From Callipepla californica brunnescens (taxonomy: Eukaryota; Chordata; Aves; Galliformes; Odontophoridae): a stretch of DNA of 64,000 nucleotides. Positions 1-18,000 of the stretch are shown here, in pieces (within the stretch, counting starts at the first letter, position 1; every line of letters begins with the position of its first letter). A program made the position numbers and the translations under genes. Where the stretch lies: positions 121,059,723-121,123,722 of the forward strand of contig JALIRH010000001.1 in the NCBI GenBank assembly GCA_023055505.1, in the 5' to 3' direction. The notes under the pieces were generated by a model. That model was not told where the DNA came from and ran no database searches. It saw nothing but the letters and a program-made list of their open reading frames with translations.

Positions 1-1834
1 ATTTAAATGGAGCCACATGGACTCTTCTTGGGTTCCAGAGCAGGGAGATGGGTTTCCTTGCTCTCCTTTTTGGCGCACTCAGGGATGTGATCACCGTCTT
101 TATCTCCCACCACTTTTGTGCCTGCTCAGTCCTTGCAGCAGGCGCTGGGCTGGGGTTAGCCCGCAGTTCCCTCACGCTCAGGTTTGAAGGCTGGTGAATG
201 GTGTCCCTTACCAATGCTGCTCGTGCTGCGGTCAGTTTGTTGGAGCCTTTCTTATGTCCTGTGTCTCCCTGCTGCCAGCACATGCGTGCTGCTCCACGCA
301 GATAAGGGCTGGGTGGTGGAACAGCCGGGTGGAAGCTCGCTGGCTGCCAGCCCAGCCTGGCTGTGTGCAATGAGGGTGCCAGGGTGGGAGATGGCTGTCC
401 TGGGGGAGGCGGAGAAGCCGTGGAGGAGCCCTGCCCTATGGTCTGGGCAAGGAGATGGTAGCTGTAACAAATTATTGCTGGCTGTAGCTGGAAGCTGAGG
501 CTTAACAGAGCGTTCGGAGCTCGGGTTGAATTGTGATGAATCAGTCCCAGCTGTTTACTCTGTGCACTGAGGAGGAAAGAGGGCTTTGGGTAAGCGGAGC
601 AGCCCAAGCTGAGCCGACTTCTGTGGCAACAGACGAAGCTGACTCAGGCAGCAGCGACAGAAGGTGAAGCTGGAGAAGGCCTGCAGTGGGTTATCTCCTC
701 AGCACTGCCATTTTGCACTGGTGGCAGCGAGGCGGAGCAGCCTACCCTGAAACAGGGAAACCAAGGCTGAACAGTTTGCCTTCCTCGGCAGGCTGCAGCA
801 CCCCATTTCAGAAGTGGAATCTTCTGTATTCTGTATCCTCTGGTTGGAGGATACGTGGATAGGAGCAGTTAAGAGGCTGCAGCACAAGAGCCGGGCAGGG
901 CACACCTCTGAGGGTCACCTGGCAGCGCAGAGCGGGCTGTGCTCCTGCTCTCCAGAAGGACAGAACGTTGTAGCAGCAGTACAGGAGCCCACGGTGCCTT
1001 TCTCAGCGCAGGGTCTGGAGCAGGCAGTGCTTCTGAAGGGAACTGCATCCAAAAAACGATTCCAGTCCTGCACGAAAGAAGAAAACAACCCAACAAACAC
1101 ACAGGGAAAAGATAAGGCATTCTCCAAAGAGGGTAACGGTATTTAAGAAACTGGAATTATCCACTTCATGAAAGCCTCTCCCTGTTCAAGGCCCAGAAGA
1201 CGATGAAATAACGCAAATATCAAACTGTGATTGAGAAGCAGCTGCGTTCCACCACCAGTACCACTCAGGAACACAGGTCCTTGCACAGCGGCAGAGGTGG
1301 TTTCAGGCTTCCGGGCTGGAGCTTCATCCACTTCACACCACTTGATTCAGAAAAATGTCACCGTGTTTGCAGGGAGGGAACACAGATGCAGCTGAAGAGG
1401 CAGATCCTGCTGGTTTTGGTCAGGGTTTTGCCTCAATAGCAGCTACCCTATCAGAAAATATCGCTGTAATTAAGAGATGGCAAGATAAAGCTTACAAGCA
1501 CTCAGTTTTCCTTTGCTTCCATGCCACGCTGTGTTTTATCAGATAAAACGATTACCAGAACAAATAGAGAGTGGAGTCTTTTGTAAAGGGTTATTCTTGG
1601 GGCTTGGGAAAGTAATCTAGTTCTCACACACACCCCAGCTCCTCTGCTGCCCCCTGGATAGCTCCAGGTGCCTCAGGGCTTTTTCCGGTGCCATCTGTGT
1701 TCTGGTGCTGATAGGCACACACTTAATCTGCACCCGCGAAGAATTCCTCAGTCTGGTGGAAAAGAAAGGAGCCTACAGTAAGTAACTCACAGCTGGTAGT
1801 ATTAATGGAAGTAGATCAAACAAAAGCAACCAGA
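1..1834. other. Intergenic or distal flanking DNA, no gene recognised
   Basis: No exon of a known family was recognised on either strand. The open frames here are short and read as chance translations. In human, INTS4 lies next to AAMDC in the convergent orientation, so this stretch may be intergenic DNA or the distal 3' UTR of INTS4. I could not identify any INTS4 coding sequence. Confidence 0.4.
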
Positions 1835-1839
1835 GAACA

Positions 1840-2546
1840 GCAACTAGAAGGACTTTTAATGTTTTCAATGTAACAACACACTTGTTATTATGTTTAAATC
1901 AGCAGCTGCTGCTGGGTGAGGATTCCACCTCCATCCCCAGCATGCAAGCACCAACTTAGACTGATTTCCTACAAGCAGTTGTGTGACAGATCTCCCTGAT
2001 CATCTTAAGCAGGTAGGGGCTCTCACACAGATACATATTCCACAATTCAACACTCACATTTTAGTCAATGATAAAAAAAATCTTTAAGGCACAGATTCTG
2101 TTTACTCCCTGTAGACAGCTTTCCCTGCCTCCTGTGTAAAGAAGTGTCAGGTTATACCCTGAGTGAGTTCACCAGCAGGAGGCAGAGCTGCTGTTCTCTT
2201 TCTTTACTGAACTCATTTACACAGTAATCCTTTACCACCACTTCATGCCTACCACTTGACTGCCACCATCAGATAATCAAAGCATTCACAGTTTAGTGTC
2301 TTGATTCAGCCAAAAATTAACCACAGTTCATCCATTAAGCCAAAAAATTAACCCGAATGCAAGCAGCCTTCAGAGGAAGATTGGGTCGATCCTGAGAACG
2401 CGTTTCTGTAGTTAAAAGACTCCATTAACAGCACTGTTTAAACCACAAACTCACAAACTGCCCTTGTGTTTCAGCTTTAACACACATCAATGTGTTGGCA
2501 TGCAAATCCCCACTGAGGGCAGGGCAGGCCGCAGGGCAGCAGTGCT
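1840..2546 (-). other. AAMDC: Probable AAMDC 3' UTR
   Basis: This is about 700 nt of noncoding sequence between the AAMDC stop codon and the first ATTAAA on the minus strand. The extent is inferred from that signal only. No repeat was recognised inside it. Confidence 0.45.
1855..1860 (-). terminator. AAMDC: Candidate AAMDC polyadenylation signal (ATTAAA)
   Basis: On the minus strand this reads ATTAAA. It is followed, at lower coordinates around 1815-1835, by a G/T-rich stretch (GGTTGCTTTTGTTTG) of the kind that binds the cleavage stimulation factor. I saw no other AATAAA or ATTAAA on this strand between the AAMDC stop codon and here. Cleavage would fall near 1835-1850. Confidence 0.5.
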
Positions 2547-8477
<5,931 letters not shown>

Positions 8478-8520
8478 CCGCCACGCGCGCGACCCCAACC
8501 CCACAACGGCCGCCTCTTCC
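8478..8520 (-). other. AAMDC: Probable AAMDC noncoding first exon
   Basis: The minus strand has a good splice donor, GCGGGTGAGT (complement of 8472-8481), inside the CpG island. The first coding exon begins with a splice acceptor, so an upstream 5' UTR exon must exist, and this donor is the best candidate. The 5' end is unknown; a CCAAT box at 8564-8568 would put the start near 8490-8520. Confidence 0.45.
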
Positions 8521-8649
8521 CTCACAACGGCGGAGAGCGCCAAGCCCCGCCCCCCTCCCCCTCATTGGCCAGCGCGCCATCCCGGCTCCACCCCTCTCTG
8601 CCGTTTCGCCTTCTCCCATTGGCAGAGCCGCTCGGCATCCCCGCCCCCT

Positions 8650-8657
8650 TATAAATA
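8650..8657 (+). promoter_or_regulatory. RSF1: TATA box (TATAAATA) for RSF1
   Basis: A full TATAAATA sits within GC-rich DNA about 190 bp before the RSF1 ATG. A start 25-32 bases downstream would fall at about 8680-8690, giving a 5' UTR of roughly 155 nt. Confidence 0.6.
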
Positions 8658-8750
8658 CCCCCTCCGTCCCGCCGGCGCTCCGCCTTGTTTTCATTCCCGT
8701 GCCGCACGCGGAGGAGCGGACGCCGCCTCATGTCCCCGCCTCCGTCGCGG

Positions 8751-8765
8751 TGCACTGTGGGATCG
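8751..8765 (+). promoter_or_regulatory. ZNF143/THAP11-like motif in the RSF1 5' UTR
   Basis: TGCACTGTGGGATCG resembles the GCATTGTGGGA half of the ZNF143/THAP11 (SBS) consensus with one mismatch. Such sites are common at bidirectional CpG-island promoters. This is a motif match by eye only. Confidence 0.35.
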
Positions 8766-8837
8766 TGGCGGCGCGCAGCTCGGCAGCGCCCCCTCCCTCC
8801 CCGCCCCCTCCCCAGCTCCTTCTCCATCCCCGGCTCC

Positions 8838-8848
8838 AAGATGGCGGC
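8838..8848 (+). promoter_or_regulatory. RSF1: YY1-type motif overlapping the RSF1 start codon
   Basis: AAGATGGCGGC is an exact match to the core YY1 consensus often found just downstream of housekeeping-gene starts. It also gives the ATG a strong Kozak context (A at -3, G at +4). Confidence 0.6.
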
Positions 8849-9036
8849 GGCGGCTCCTCCGGCTCCATCGCCGCCTCCCCCTCCTCCCGCCGGCCCGTGC
8901 TGCCCGGGCTCTTGGCCTAACTTCGCCGTCGTTTGCTCTTTCCTCGAACGTTACGGCGCTTTGCTGGATCTCCCCGAGCTGCCTTTCCCCGATCTGGAGC
9001 GCGTCCTGCAGCCTCCACAGGAGCCCGGAGATCAGG
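8841..9036 (+). CDS. RSF1: RSF1 exon 1 (coding part)
   Basis: Encodes residues 1-65 plus one base of codon 66. A Pro/Ala-rich start is followed by PNFAVVCSFLERYGALLDLP, which matches the RSF1 DDT-like segment almost residue for residue. The donor is CAGG|GTGAGC. An in-frame upstream ATG at 8730 has a weak context; the ATG at 8841 was chosen for its strong Kozak context and its match to the human start. Confidence 0.95.
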
Positions 9037-12000
9037 GTGAGCGGCCTGAGGGGGGGTGGGGGGGTCCGTTCCCTCAGCTCTGCTTTCCTCCCTCCGTCCC
9101 CGCGCCCGTGGGAGGGGGGAGGCCGCGCCGTGAGGGGCTCTGGGGCTGTGTGTGTGTCTGTGGGGGGGGGCCGGGGCTGTTCCCCCCCCCGCCTCCTCCC
9201 AGCCCCGGGGGTGGAGCGCGCTGAGGGAGAGGAGGGGCCTGGGATTCCCGGAGTGAAGCCTCGGGATTGGGGGGGGTGGGGGGGAAGGATTGAGCCTCCT
9301 GATGCCCCCTCTCCTTCCTCCCCCCCCCCTTTTTGTAGGAGGTGGGGGTTGCTGTCTTTCTACCCCCCCCCCCCCCCTTCCTCCCTTCTCCTCCCCCCCC
9401 CCCATATCCCCTCAGTGGGGCGTTGGAAGGTGATGCCTCCCCTCAGTACTGCCCCCCCCCCCCCCCCCCCAGCTCTATGTTATTTTAAGCTTATTTTAAA
9501 TGACTGCTTCTGTTGTTGTTGTTTGTTTGCCTGTTTATTTAGGCCAGCGCTGGCCTCAGGTCTTTTCCCCCTTCTTCCTTCCCTACTTCCTTTTCCCCTT
9601 CCCCCCCCCCCCCACCTCACCCCTCGGTATGTGTATCCATTTCTACTTCTTCTCTAAACCGAAAAGAGTGGGGAGGGGCACAGGGCCCTGCCCTCTGCTG
9701 CCTCCTCTCCCCTTCTCCCCCACTCTCCCTTCCTTTTCTATGTGGGGTGTGGAATGAAGAGGGCTCTCCTCCCTGCTCTGTGTCTATGAGGTGAGGAATG
9801 GGGTGGGGGCACACAGACCCCCCCCCCCCCCCCATCTTCCCCCAGCGCTGCTATTGTGGGCGATCTCCTCCCCCACCACCCCCGGCACACACAGCCATTG
9901 TGCTGTGCTTCATCCTTTCCCCCTTTCTTCCTCCTCACAGCTGGGCTTGGGCGTTCACAGCTTCTCCCTTTCTCACCCCCCAGTGACACCCCCTGAGATG
10001 GGAGAGGCAGAGGGTGCCTTGTCTGCTCCCCTCCTCCTCCTCTGCTCTCCCTTCAGCACAGCAAGGGTTGGGTTGTCAGACACCAGTCCCTCTACCATGG
10101 CTGTGGGAGGGCCTTGGGCAGCAGCACGGGGGGGCCTAGGGGAGGGATGCCAGCAGGGATCCGGAGGGGAAGGTGCTTGTTGCTCTCTGCCTCGATTATT
10201 GGTTTGCTTGTTGCCTCTGCACTCTTGCCACATAGGGAGACTGCTGAGCTCACAGCGCATGCTCGGCAGGCCCCATAGAAACTTCCTGCTGCTGGAGAAT
10301 CCCAGCCCAGGGCTGCTTTGGGGCCAGAAAGCGCTGCTTTCCCTCCGGATCTGACTCCTTCCCTGTCAGACCCATCCTCTGAGGGGGTTTGGGGCTGAAT
10401 CCACGTGAGGGTGCTTCCTTATGGAATGAAATAACTGTTTTTTTTGGCAAAGTGCAAGCATCCTATCTGTGAGTTCACCCCATCCAAAATGTAACGCGGT
10501 TCATTTACTGCTCCTTATGCTGTCCGGTACCTCATGAATGTGAAAAGGGAAAATGGGATCCACTAACTTCCAAAACCAGGGTTAACTTATGGAAACGTGG
10601 GTGTTTATTTTAAATTTCCCCTGCATTCCTCTACCTGTTACATTATATTAAAGGTTAATTCACTGAAGCGTTGTGTTTGAGATCTGCTGAACTTATGAAT
10701 AAAAGCTGCCTGGAAAGTTTGAATACGTAATGAAACTGTCAGTTTTAAAGCAATGTCTGTAAAGATAACTGAGCTCAGCGTGTGAAATGCCACTTAACAT
10801 GTAATTTTCCTTGTGCGTGGACCACAGAGCTGAAGGCTGAGGTACTGACCTGTGTTCTGAGCATACATATTTGATGAAAAATCTGATGTGTTGGGGGTGG
10901 GGTATCAGTACAAAAAAACATCACAGCTCTTCCCTGGGTGGCTGCTGGATGACTTGCATTGCAGAGCTGGTGGTAGGGGTGAGTTATGGACGTTACTCTT
11001 TGCTTTTCTCCTGCGTGAGGCAGGGTTGTGGTGCTGGTAGCCACAGTATTTTGAGCTTTTGGAGATACAGTTGCAGAGACTATGTTTCTCTTGGTGATCC
11101 TGACATAAATTAGCTCCTACGGTGGTTTACTCTTAGGTGTGTAAGTGAGAAAGTTGCTAAGCATTGCTTCAAAACTGGAGAAGCGTTCTTCTGAGCATCC
11201 GTTGCTTACCAACGGCGTATAGTTTTTCTTTGGAGAACAAAAGAGGTTTGGATTTGAGTTATATATGGTTTCACTTTTGATACCAAGTGGACAGCGGACT
11301 CGCATTGACAGAACTATTAAAGAAACCTAAACGAATAGCCCCAAAACTTCAGGGTGGTTTTTATTCTGAGCTCAGCATCTTGAATGAGTTTTAAATCCCA
11401 ACTGCCAGGTAACGTCTCTCTGGAGCTTCTCTCCATGTTTGTTCTGCTATGGAGTAGGGAAATGGATGGTCTGGGGTGCGTGTTGGTTGGAGCTCATGCT
11501 TTTTTGATGGTCAGCTGCCCCGTAAGTTTGTGTTTGATTCCTTTTTTAGTTCATGCCTGGAGGGTTACTGTTGGAAGATGCCTGTAAAACTTCTAACTGT
11601 GCACCTCAAGGAGAGCTGGGAGCTCATGTTTGAGCGATGCTCGTTAGTTGTGTAACAGCCTTCCATTTTCCTGTTATAATTAACAAGCTCTTTGTTCTAA
11701 TTGCTGAAGAAGCAAGGTATAACCTTCTCCTGCAGGAAGGGATGCTGCACGGATGCCGAGCTGGCATTACAGCTAGGAAGAGAGCAGATATTTCTTAGAG
11801 GACTTTAAGATTTCATTCACACTCAGTGTTTGAGCTGTGCCATGTTACTTCTGCTCGTGACAACAGTGCTTGAGTGTGAATGTATTTCCTTAATTGTTTG
11901 GATTGCTTGGATGTTAGCTGTGTGGACAGAGGTGAGGTCTTGTCCCAACGTGTGAACCAACTTAAAAGACATGCTTTGGGATTTGGTGGGCTTAATAGGA

Positions 12001-15000
12001 AAATGTTACCGTGGTGTTGATTTTCCTAGTCATCATCGAGTGGTCTGACAGAATGGGATGAACGTGTGCCTGTGGAAGCAGCCTTCAGGAGGCTGTACAC
12101 TGCAGGAGCTCAGCTTTTCCTGCTGGTGGCTCATTTGTAGTCTGCAGCTATTAAAGTAACGAGACCTGTGGTCATTTAGTGAATAATTTGCAGTAGGAGG
12201 AATAATGATCTTGCCTTTAAGAGTCGTGGCTCTTGCTCTGTGAGGACTTGGGTTGCAGTTGTGACAGTCTTCAGCTCCTTTGGAAATGAAGAAAGTTGAG
12301 AGTTTCTTCAGTTTGTGGTAGTGCTAGCTTAAATGCTTGCGGATTGACATCCCTCAAAGTAAATTGTTTCTTAGGGTTTATTAAGGGATTCAGTATATTA
12401 TGTTAACTCTGAGCTGTTGTGAGGACTGAGCTGTCACTACAGTAACACGGGGGGTAGTTATAGATGCAGAACTGATACAGGTCATGCTATGTTGTGGAGT
12501 AGTACCTTGTCTCTGTTGCATTCCCAGTGTGTGAAGCTGTGCACATTGAAACAAATATCACAGTAAAACAATACTTGTTCTCATGAACATCCTTAAGTTT
12601 TTTCATGAAGAGCTTTACTTGTAGCAGAAGGACACCTGTCAGTTTAATTTTTCAATAGATATGATAAAGGGGAGCAAGAACTCTATCTGCATTTAGGGCT
12701 GTGTTTAAGGATCCATGATATCAAATCACCACCTCCTTTGTGTTTGTAAACAGCTAGAGAATTGGTATAAATGTTAATTAAGCACTTAGTCTCTTGTGAA
12801 TGGAAATATTAGTAAACGTTAGCTTGCACAACAGAGATGTAATTTTACACATGACTACTCAAAACACTTGCTGCTTCGCCAGGTTCCCTAGTGCGTGAAT
12901 GGAAGAACCTCTCTCTGAGGTGAATGGCGTTTCCCAAAGCGTGTTAGGCTCTGTTAGCTCCCCGATTTCTGCAGCTTTTCATAGCAGTGTGGGCTTTCAT
13001 TTGTTCTTGACAGAAGCGATAACAAGTCCGCACAGTGTGTATTTCAGCAAAGCAGAGTACTTGCATCAGCCTTCCCAGTGATGATCGAGCTAAAGGTGAT
13101 CCTGAAAACAGCAAAGACGAGTATGTTTGGAGCTCTGTTCTGCCTTCCCACCAGAGCTCAAGCTTCTTGATCTCCTTGACAGTCTCCTCCTGATGGACTG
13201 AGCCAACCTAGATGTTTGTGGCTTCATTACCCACCAAATGTGCTGAGTTTGGAGTTAGATAATGAAAACACTCTGTTTGCTGGCTCGGATTTCGGTGGTT
13301 TAAAGAAAGGTGCAGTGAGATGCAGGTGCCCGACAGTAGGTTCCTTTTTGTGAATGTTCTCTCCCCCTTTTTTTGCTTTGTAATGGGAGCTGAGGTTAGA
13401 GGCAGTGGGAAACCTATGAAAGTCATTGATGGTTTCTTCAACTTTTATAAAGTGTATCTGATACCGCATTGTAGAACCCAAAGTACGATTCCTTTGGAGC
13501 TACCCTGCTTCAGATCAGTAAGTTAAGTTTTATAAGCTGCTTTATTTTACTAAACCTCCCAGACACCTAACTTCTTTTCTCTTTTCTAAGGACGTTGGAG
13601 GCTGAAGCCCTTTGTTTCAGTGGATTATGTCTGTTTTCCTGTTGTCATCCCAGTGCCTTGGAAAGCTTTACTCCTTTAAGCTTAAGGGTTCTCACCCATC
13701 CTCTGAAGAAATTAACTCTGATTTATACAGCCGTTGAATGTTTGTACCAGGGAAGCATACCTGCAACTCTGTGGCTGTTCAACATAGCAAACAAAAGCCA
13801 ACAAGGTCTGACGACAAGGAGTCTGACAGACTTTCAAGCTCAAGAGTAGGAACGTTGGTAATGAAGGAGGCAACATGTTGATCCAGTAGTGTGATAGATT
13901 GTTTCTGGTTGTTTTTAATAGTTGAGATCAGGCCTGTGCAGTACTGATGAGAAGTTACGAGGTTCTCTGTGACTTTAGGCAAAAGTCATGATACACTACA
14001 GTGAGCTGTAGTACCCACAGCAGGTTGTTTAGTATTAAAACTAGAAAATAAATGCAATATGGAAGTAGTCAAGCACTAATTGAGTGTCTAATAATGTTCT
14101 TGAAACTTCCTGCCTGGTTTCAATGCAGTATGTATCCATATATTGTCCTCTCATGCAGAGGGTGAAGTTCTGGTGTGTACTGTTGGTAGTATTACTTTTG
14201 CTGGGTGGGAGGAGTTTGTTCACACATCAGGTAATGCTGGACAGTCATCATCAGACATGTTAACTGAGGCTTTGTGGGGCTCTGCTTGTATCTTGTCACG
14301 CTCTGTATGAATAATACATATAACTGCTGCTTTAAATCAGTTAGCTATCACCTAAACGCAGGGCAAACTTGCATGCATATATATATATGCATTATTATTA
14401 TATATAATAATCAGATCACTGCTGTCCTGCTGTACGTAGGGACTGAAGCAAACCAAGCCCATTAATCCACCTGTTAGGAAAATGCAGTGTATGTAACTCA
14501 ACAATGAGATATTGAAGAATAAAAATGTCAGATTCGATCAGTGGACTTGCAGGTAAGCATGTACCTGGTGAACTTATGAATACAGTGTGTTACTGCTGTT
14601 CTTGTTCCATTTTTGAGTATGACAGAGGTTCTGCCCCTCTGGTTTGTTTAAAATTCTGCAGCTCCATGTTCCTAGTTGTCGGGGTAACTGGTTTGCTGAG
14701 GGTAGGCTCCAGCTGCTTGAAGCTGAAATTGTCACCGTACAGCAGGGCTATGTTTGGAGACAGTAGGTACCAAGAATAATCGTTCTCTGTACTACAGAAT
14801 AAACTTTTCTCTTCTACGTTTCTGTCACTTCAGATGAGCATGACTTTAAGATCAGCATGCCTTACCAACATGCACTTTTAATTTCTTCCTTTATGAATTA
14901 GGTTTCTCAATTAATCGCTTCATAACAGAGTATGGATGCCTGTCTTGGTTTTAACTGTTCCTCTTTTGCTAGTTTACCATGGCAAGACTTGGTATCATTA

Positions 15001-18000
15001 CTGTGGCTTGATCTGGCATGTCATCTCACCTGGAACTTGGGCTGGGAACACCACCGTGAGTTCTAGCTGAGCTCTGCATCTTCTTCAGATCCTTTTTGGA
15101 AGTTGGGCAAACACAGTACTTGTGGGTAAGGGAGCTGGTCCAGTTTCCTGTCAAGCAGCACTGCTCGTTTGAAGAAGATCACAAATTACAATGCTGAATG
15201 AAGAAAAGGAACTCAGAGTGCTGATTTCTGCCCTGACAGAGCACCAGGGTCCCCCTGCTAAAACTCAGCCCTGCCAGGACTTAACCCAGGTTCTGCTGGG
15301 CCCTGTGCCTCCCTGGAGGAAGGTGGCTTTGTCCCATTCAGGCATGCCTCAGATGGTGCAGAGCTGGAGGAAGAACTTTTCTGGAAAGGTGATGGTCCTT
15401 CATGGTTGCTTATTTTTAAACAAGTGTGTAAGGTTCAGGAATGCAAGTGGATGTTCTGGCTGGAGTGAAATTGTTTACTGAAAGAAGCCCCATGGGCTCC
15501 ATCGTCAGATACCTACATGAAAGAACTTGACAAACTTCAAACCCAGTTTTCAGTGGCACCATCACATGGAGGCTGGGAGTTACATTTTGTCCAGCCCTTG
15601 GCTGTAATTTGGCACGTTCAAAATAACATCCCCTCTGGAAAACTTGAGCTTCAACGAGGTTCTTTCCTGCCAGAAGATGCTGAGTGCTACTAAACACCCA
15701 GGTTGCTAAAGGAGCCTCAACTGTACTTCATCCTAATCTTCAGGAATGCCAAACTGAGGGCATATCCTATTTGGCACACGTTTTGTTCAGTGTGTTTGAG
15801 GTAGGTGCTGCTTGTCCCAGTTGGGTGTGTCGTGGGGGAAACAGCTGCAGAATGTGTTTCGACAGCGACAGGAAAACCCTTCCAGTTGAAGTCAGCCATC
15901 CATCGGTCTTGTGTCCTTGGCACTGCTCAACTGCAGAGATCCACGAAAGCTGGAAGAATTTATCCCAGTGTTATCCCTGCACCCAGTAGCTTGTAGCCCA
16001 GAGGTTTTTTTTTTTCTTTCTTTTATAAAATCCTTTTTCTTTCCAGTTTACTTTTTTCTTTTTCCTCTTTGGGGTTCTTTCAAGGTCTGAATGTCAGAGT
16101 GGTCAGCAGGTTCACGTGCTGTTACCCATGCCTGGCAGCCCCGCTTCTGATCCCATTCAGACATTTAGGTGAGCTTGTTTATGGCCCCTGCTAAACTGAG
16201 AAGCCCAGGGGAACTTCTGGAAACTTCTTGGTGTTACTGATACAAAGATTAGAACAGAATATCTGTTTGTGGTGTTTCTGCAGTCTGCAGTAGCTGATGG
16301 ATGGTATCCTTCAGGCAGAAACATGCCTCAGTACCTGGCAAGGTGTTGGTGCTTTGTGGCTAGGTAATAATATCCCACTGGAGGCAGAAGGGACAGCAAG
16401 ACTTCCTTTTGGTGGTGCAAGGGAGGGACCAGAGCCACTGAACTGTCAAGAAGGGATGGGTGATGGCAAGAGGAATAAATATGGTCCTAAAGAGTCTTGG
16501 ATCAGTGTGCTCCCTGGTTCCCCAAAGCCAGCTGCCTTGGGGCTCTGTGGAAGGATCCATTTGTGAGGTCCTCTGCAGATCCTCGAGCACAGGTGAGCTG
16601 TGGCTGTATCGCCAGCAGTGGTTGGAGTTATTCAGCACTTCATGTGTGGCTGCTCACTGCTGGGACAGCAGAGCTTGGTGGTGTTCCTCAGTGCTTGCCG
16701 TCTGCTGTGACCAGTTCCCCTCCTGGGATTCCAGTGGTGGGACAGAGTGCTGTGTCTGTGGCTTCAGAGCTTAATAAAACTGCCTATTTTGATCCAGATA
16801 TTAAAATTGCTGGGAAATAAATAATAAAGCTTGGATGGAAGTGTGTATTTTTGTTTCCTCCCAGGCTTGTAAACAGCAGGTTTGTTTCAGCTGTACAGCA
16901 TAGCCAGGCCTGTGGCTGTTGATAACACTAAGGCGTTCTCTCAACTCTGTTTGATTTCCCTTTCTCTTCTTCCATCCCCACCCTTCTTCCCCAATCAATG
17001 AACTCTCCTTTTCTCTGGTTGTTCTACAAAGCTCAACAAACACGTTGGCAGTAACAAGTGTTTCTTAGTAGCCTGTAGCATTTATCAGTCTCCCACGTGC
17101 AGTTTGCCATCAGCCTGATGCAGTCGTTTCTCTTCCCCAGGAGCGACGCAGAGCTCTTAAAGCTGTGGTGGTGGAGGGTTTCTAAGAACTGCAGGAGAGA
17201 CTGTGACCTCGTTGAGGCCTGTAATGGTCTGGGGAGAGACAAACTGTTTCTCAAAGAGAGGGAGGGCCCATTTCTAAAGATTGTTATGCTTCAGCAGCTG
17301 CACCGTAGCGTGAGGTTTCTTTCCATCACGATCAATTAGGTCTTGTAGTGCCTTGGAGAAGAACTCTTTTTTTTTTTTTTTCTTCCTCGTTTCGTTTCCA
17401 ACAAGCTGGTGGTTATCATGTTTTTACCTTTTGGCTGTGCCATTTGTCTCGCCTTGCAGTCAGTCCTGAAGCAGTGCTGTGCTCAATGTATGCAAGTAAT
17501 CACTCGATTTCCTCCTCTGTTCTGGGTCCCTCTGGTACACCTGGCTGTTTTCCAGCTCATCTCCAGCTATCTGGTACCAGAAGTGCCAGGGCACGTTCGT
17601 TGCCTTTTAGTGTTAATGACTACCAGGATTATAATGGTTTCCTCCTGAGAACAAATGGCGGTGGTTCACAGGAGCCATATTAATTAGTGGATGGTAGAAG
17701 TGTATAAATCCTAGTTTGGCCCCAGAGCTCTTGGTGTGATGCTGTTAACATGCCTTAAGAAAGCATCCAAGGTGGAGGGCTGCGTGTTGGGTGTTGGCCT
17801 GGAAAGCTTCCCCTGCTCTGGGGAAAGAGCAGGGCTGCCTGGAGGGAGGGAACTGGCAGTGGCAACGTGCTGCTCTGCTGGAGGAGCTGCCACGAAGGGG
17901 CAAAACTGTTCTTTAAAATGCCTTTTTAAACCTATTCTGCAGCAAACTTAGTGTGACCTGGTAGCAGTCTGCTTTGGTTCAGAAAGCTTACAGCGGGTAA

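Larger units (their letters stand above)
8480..8840. promoter_or_regulatory. Bidirectional RSF1/AAMDC promoter
   Basis: About 200-360 bp separate the inferred AAMDC and RSF1 starts. Two ATTGG motifs (inverted CCAAT, NF-Y type) lie at 8564-8568 and 8618-8622. A TATAAATA box lies at 8650-8657 facing RSF1. GC boxes surround them (for example CCCCGCCCCCCT near 8545). The human orthologues are arranged in the same divergent way. Confidence 0.75.

Noticed and set aside
1355..1546. Short plus-strand frame preceded by a TTTGCAG-like acceptor, considered as an INTS4 or other exon
   Set aside because: I could not match it to any INTS4 segment, and no donor or partner exon is evident.
8917..9405. Minus-strand open frame of 162 codons opposite RSF1 exon 1
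   Set aside because: A product of GC-rich sequence and C runs, low-complexity Pro/Gly/Arg text lying antisense to a real exon.
9037..9657. Plus-strand open frame of 206 codons at the start of intron 1
   Set aside because: Encodes mostly Pro and Gly runs from homopolymer tracts. The real exon ends at 9036 with a clear donor.
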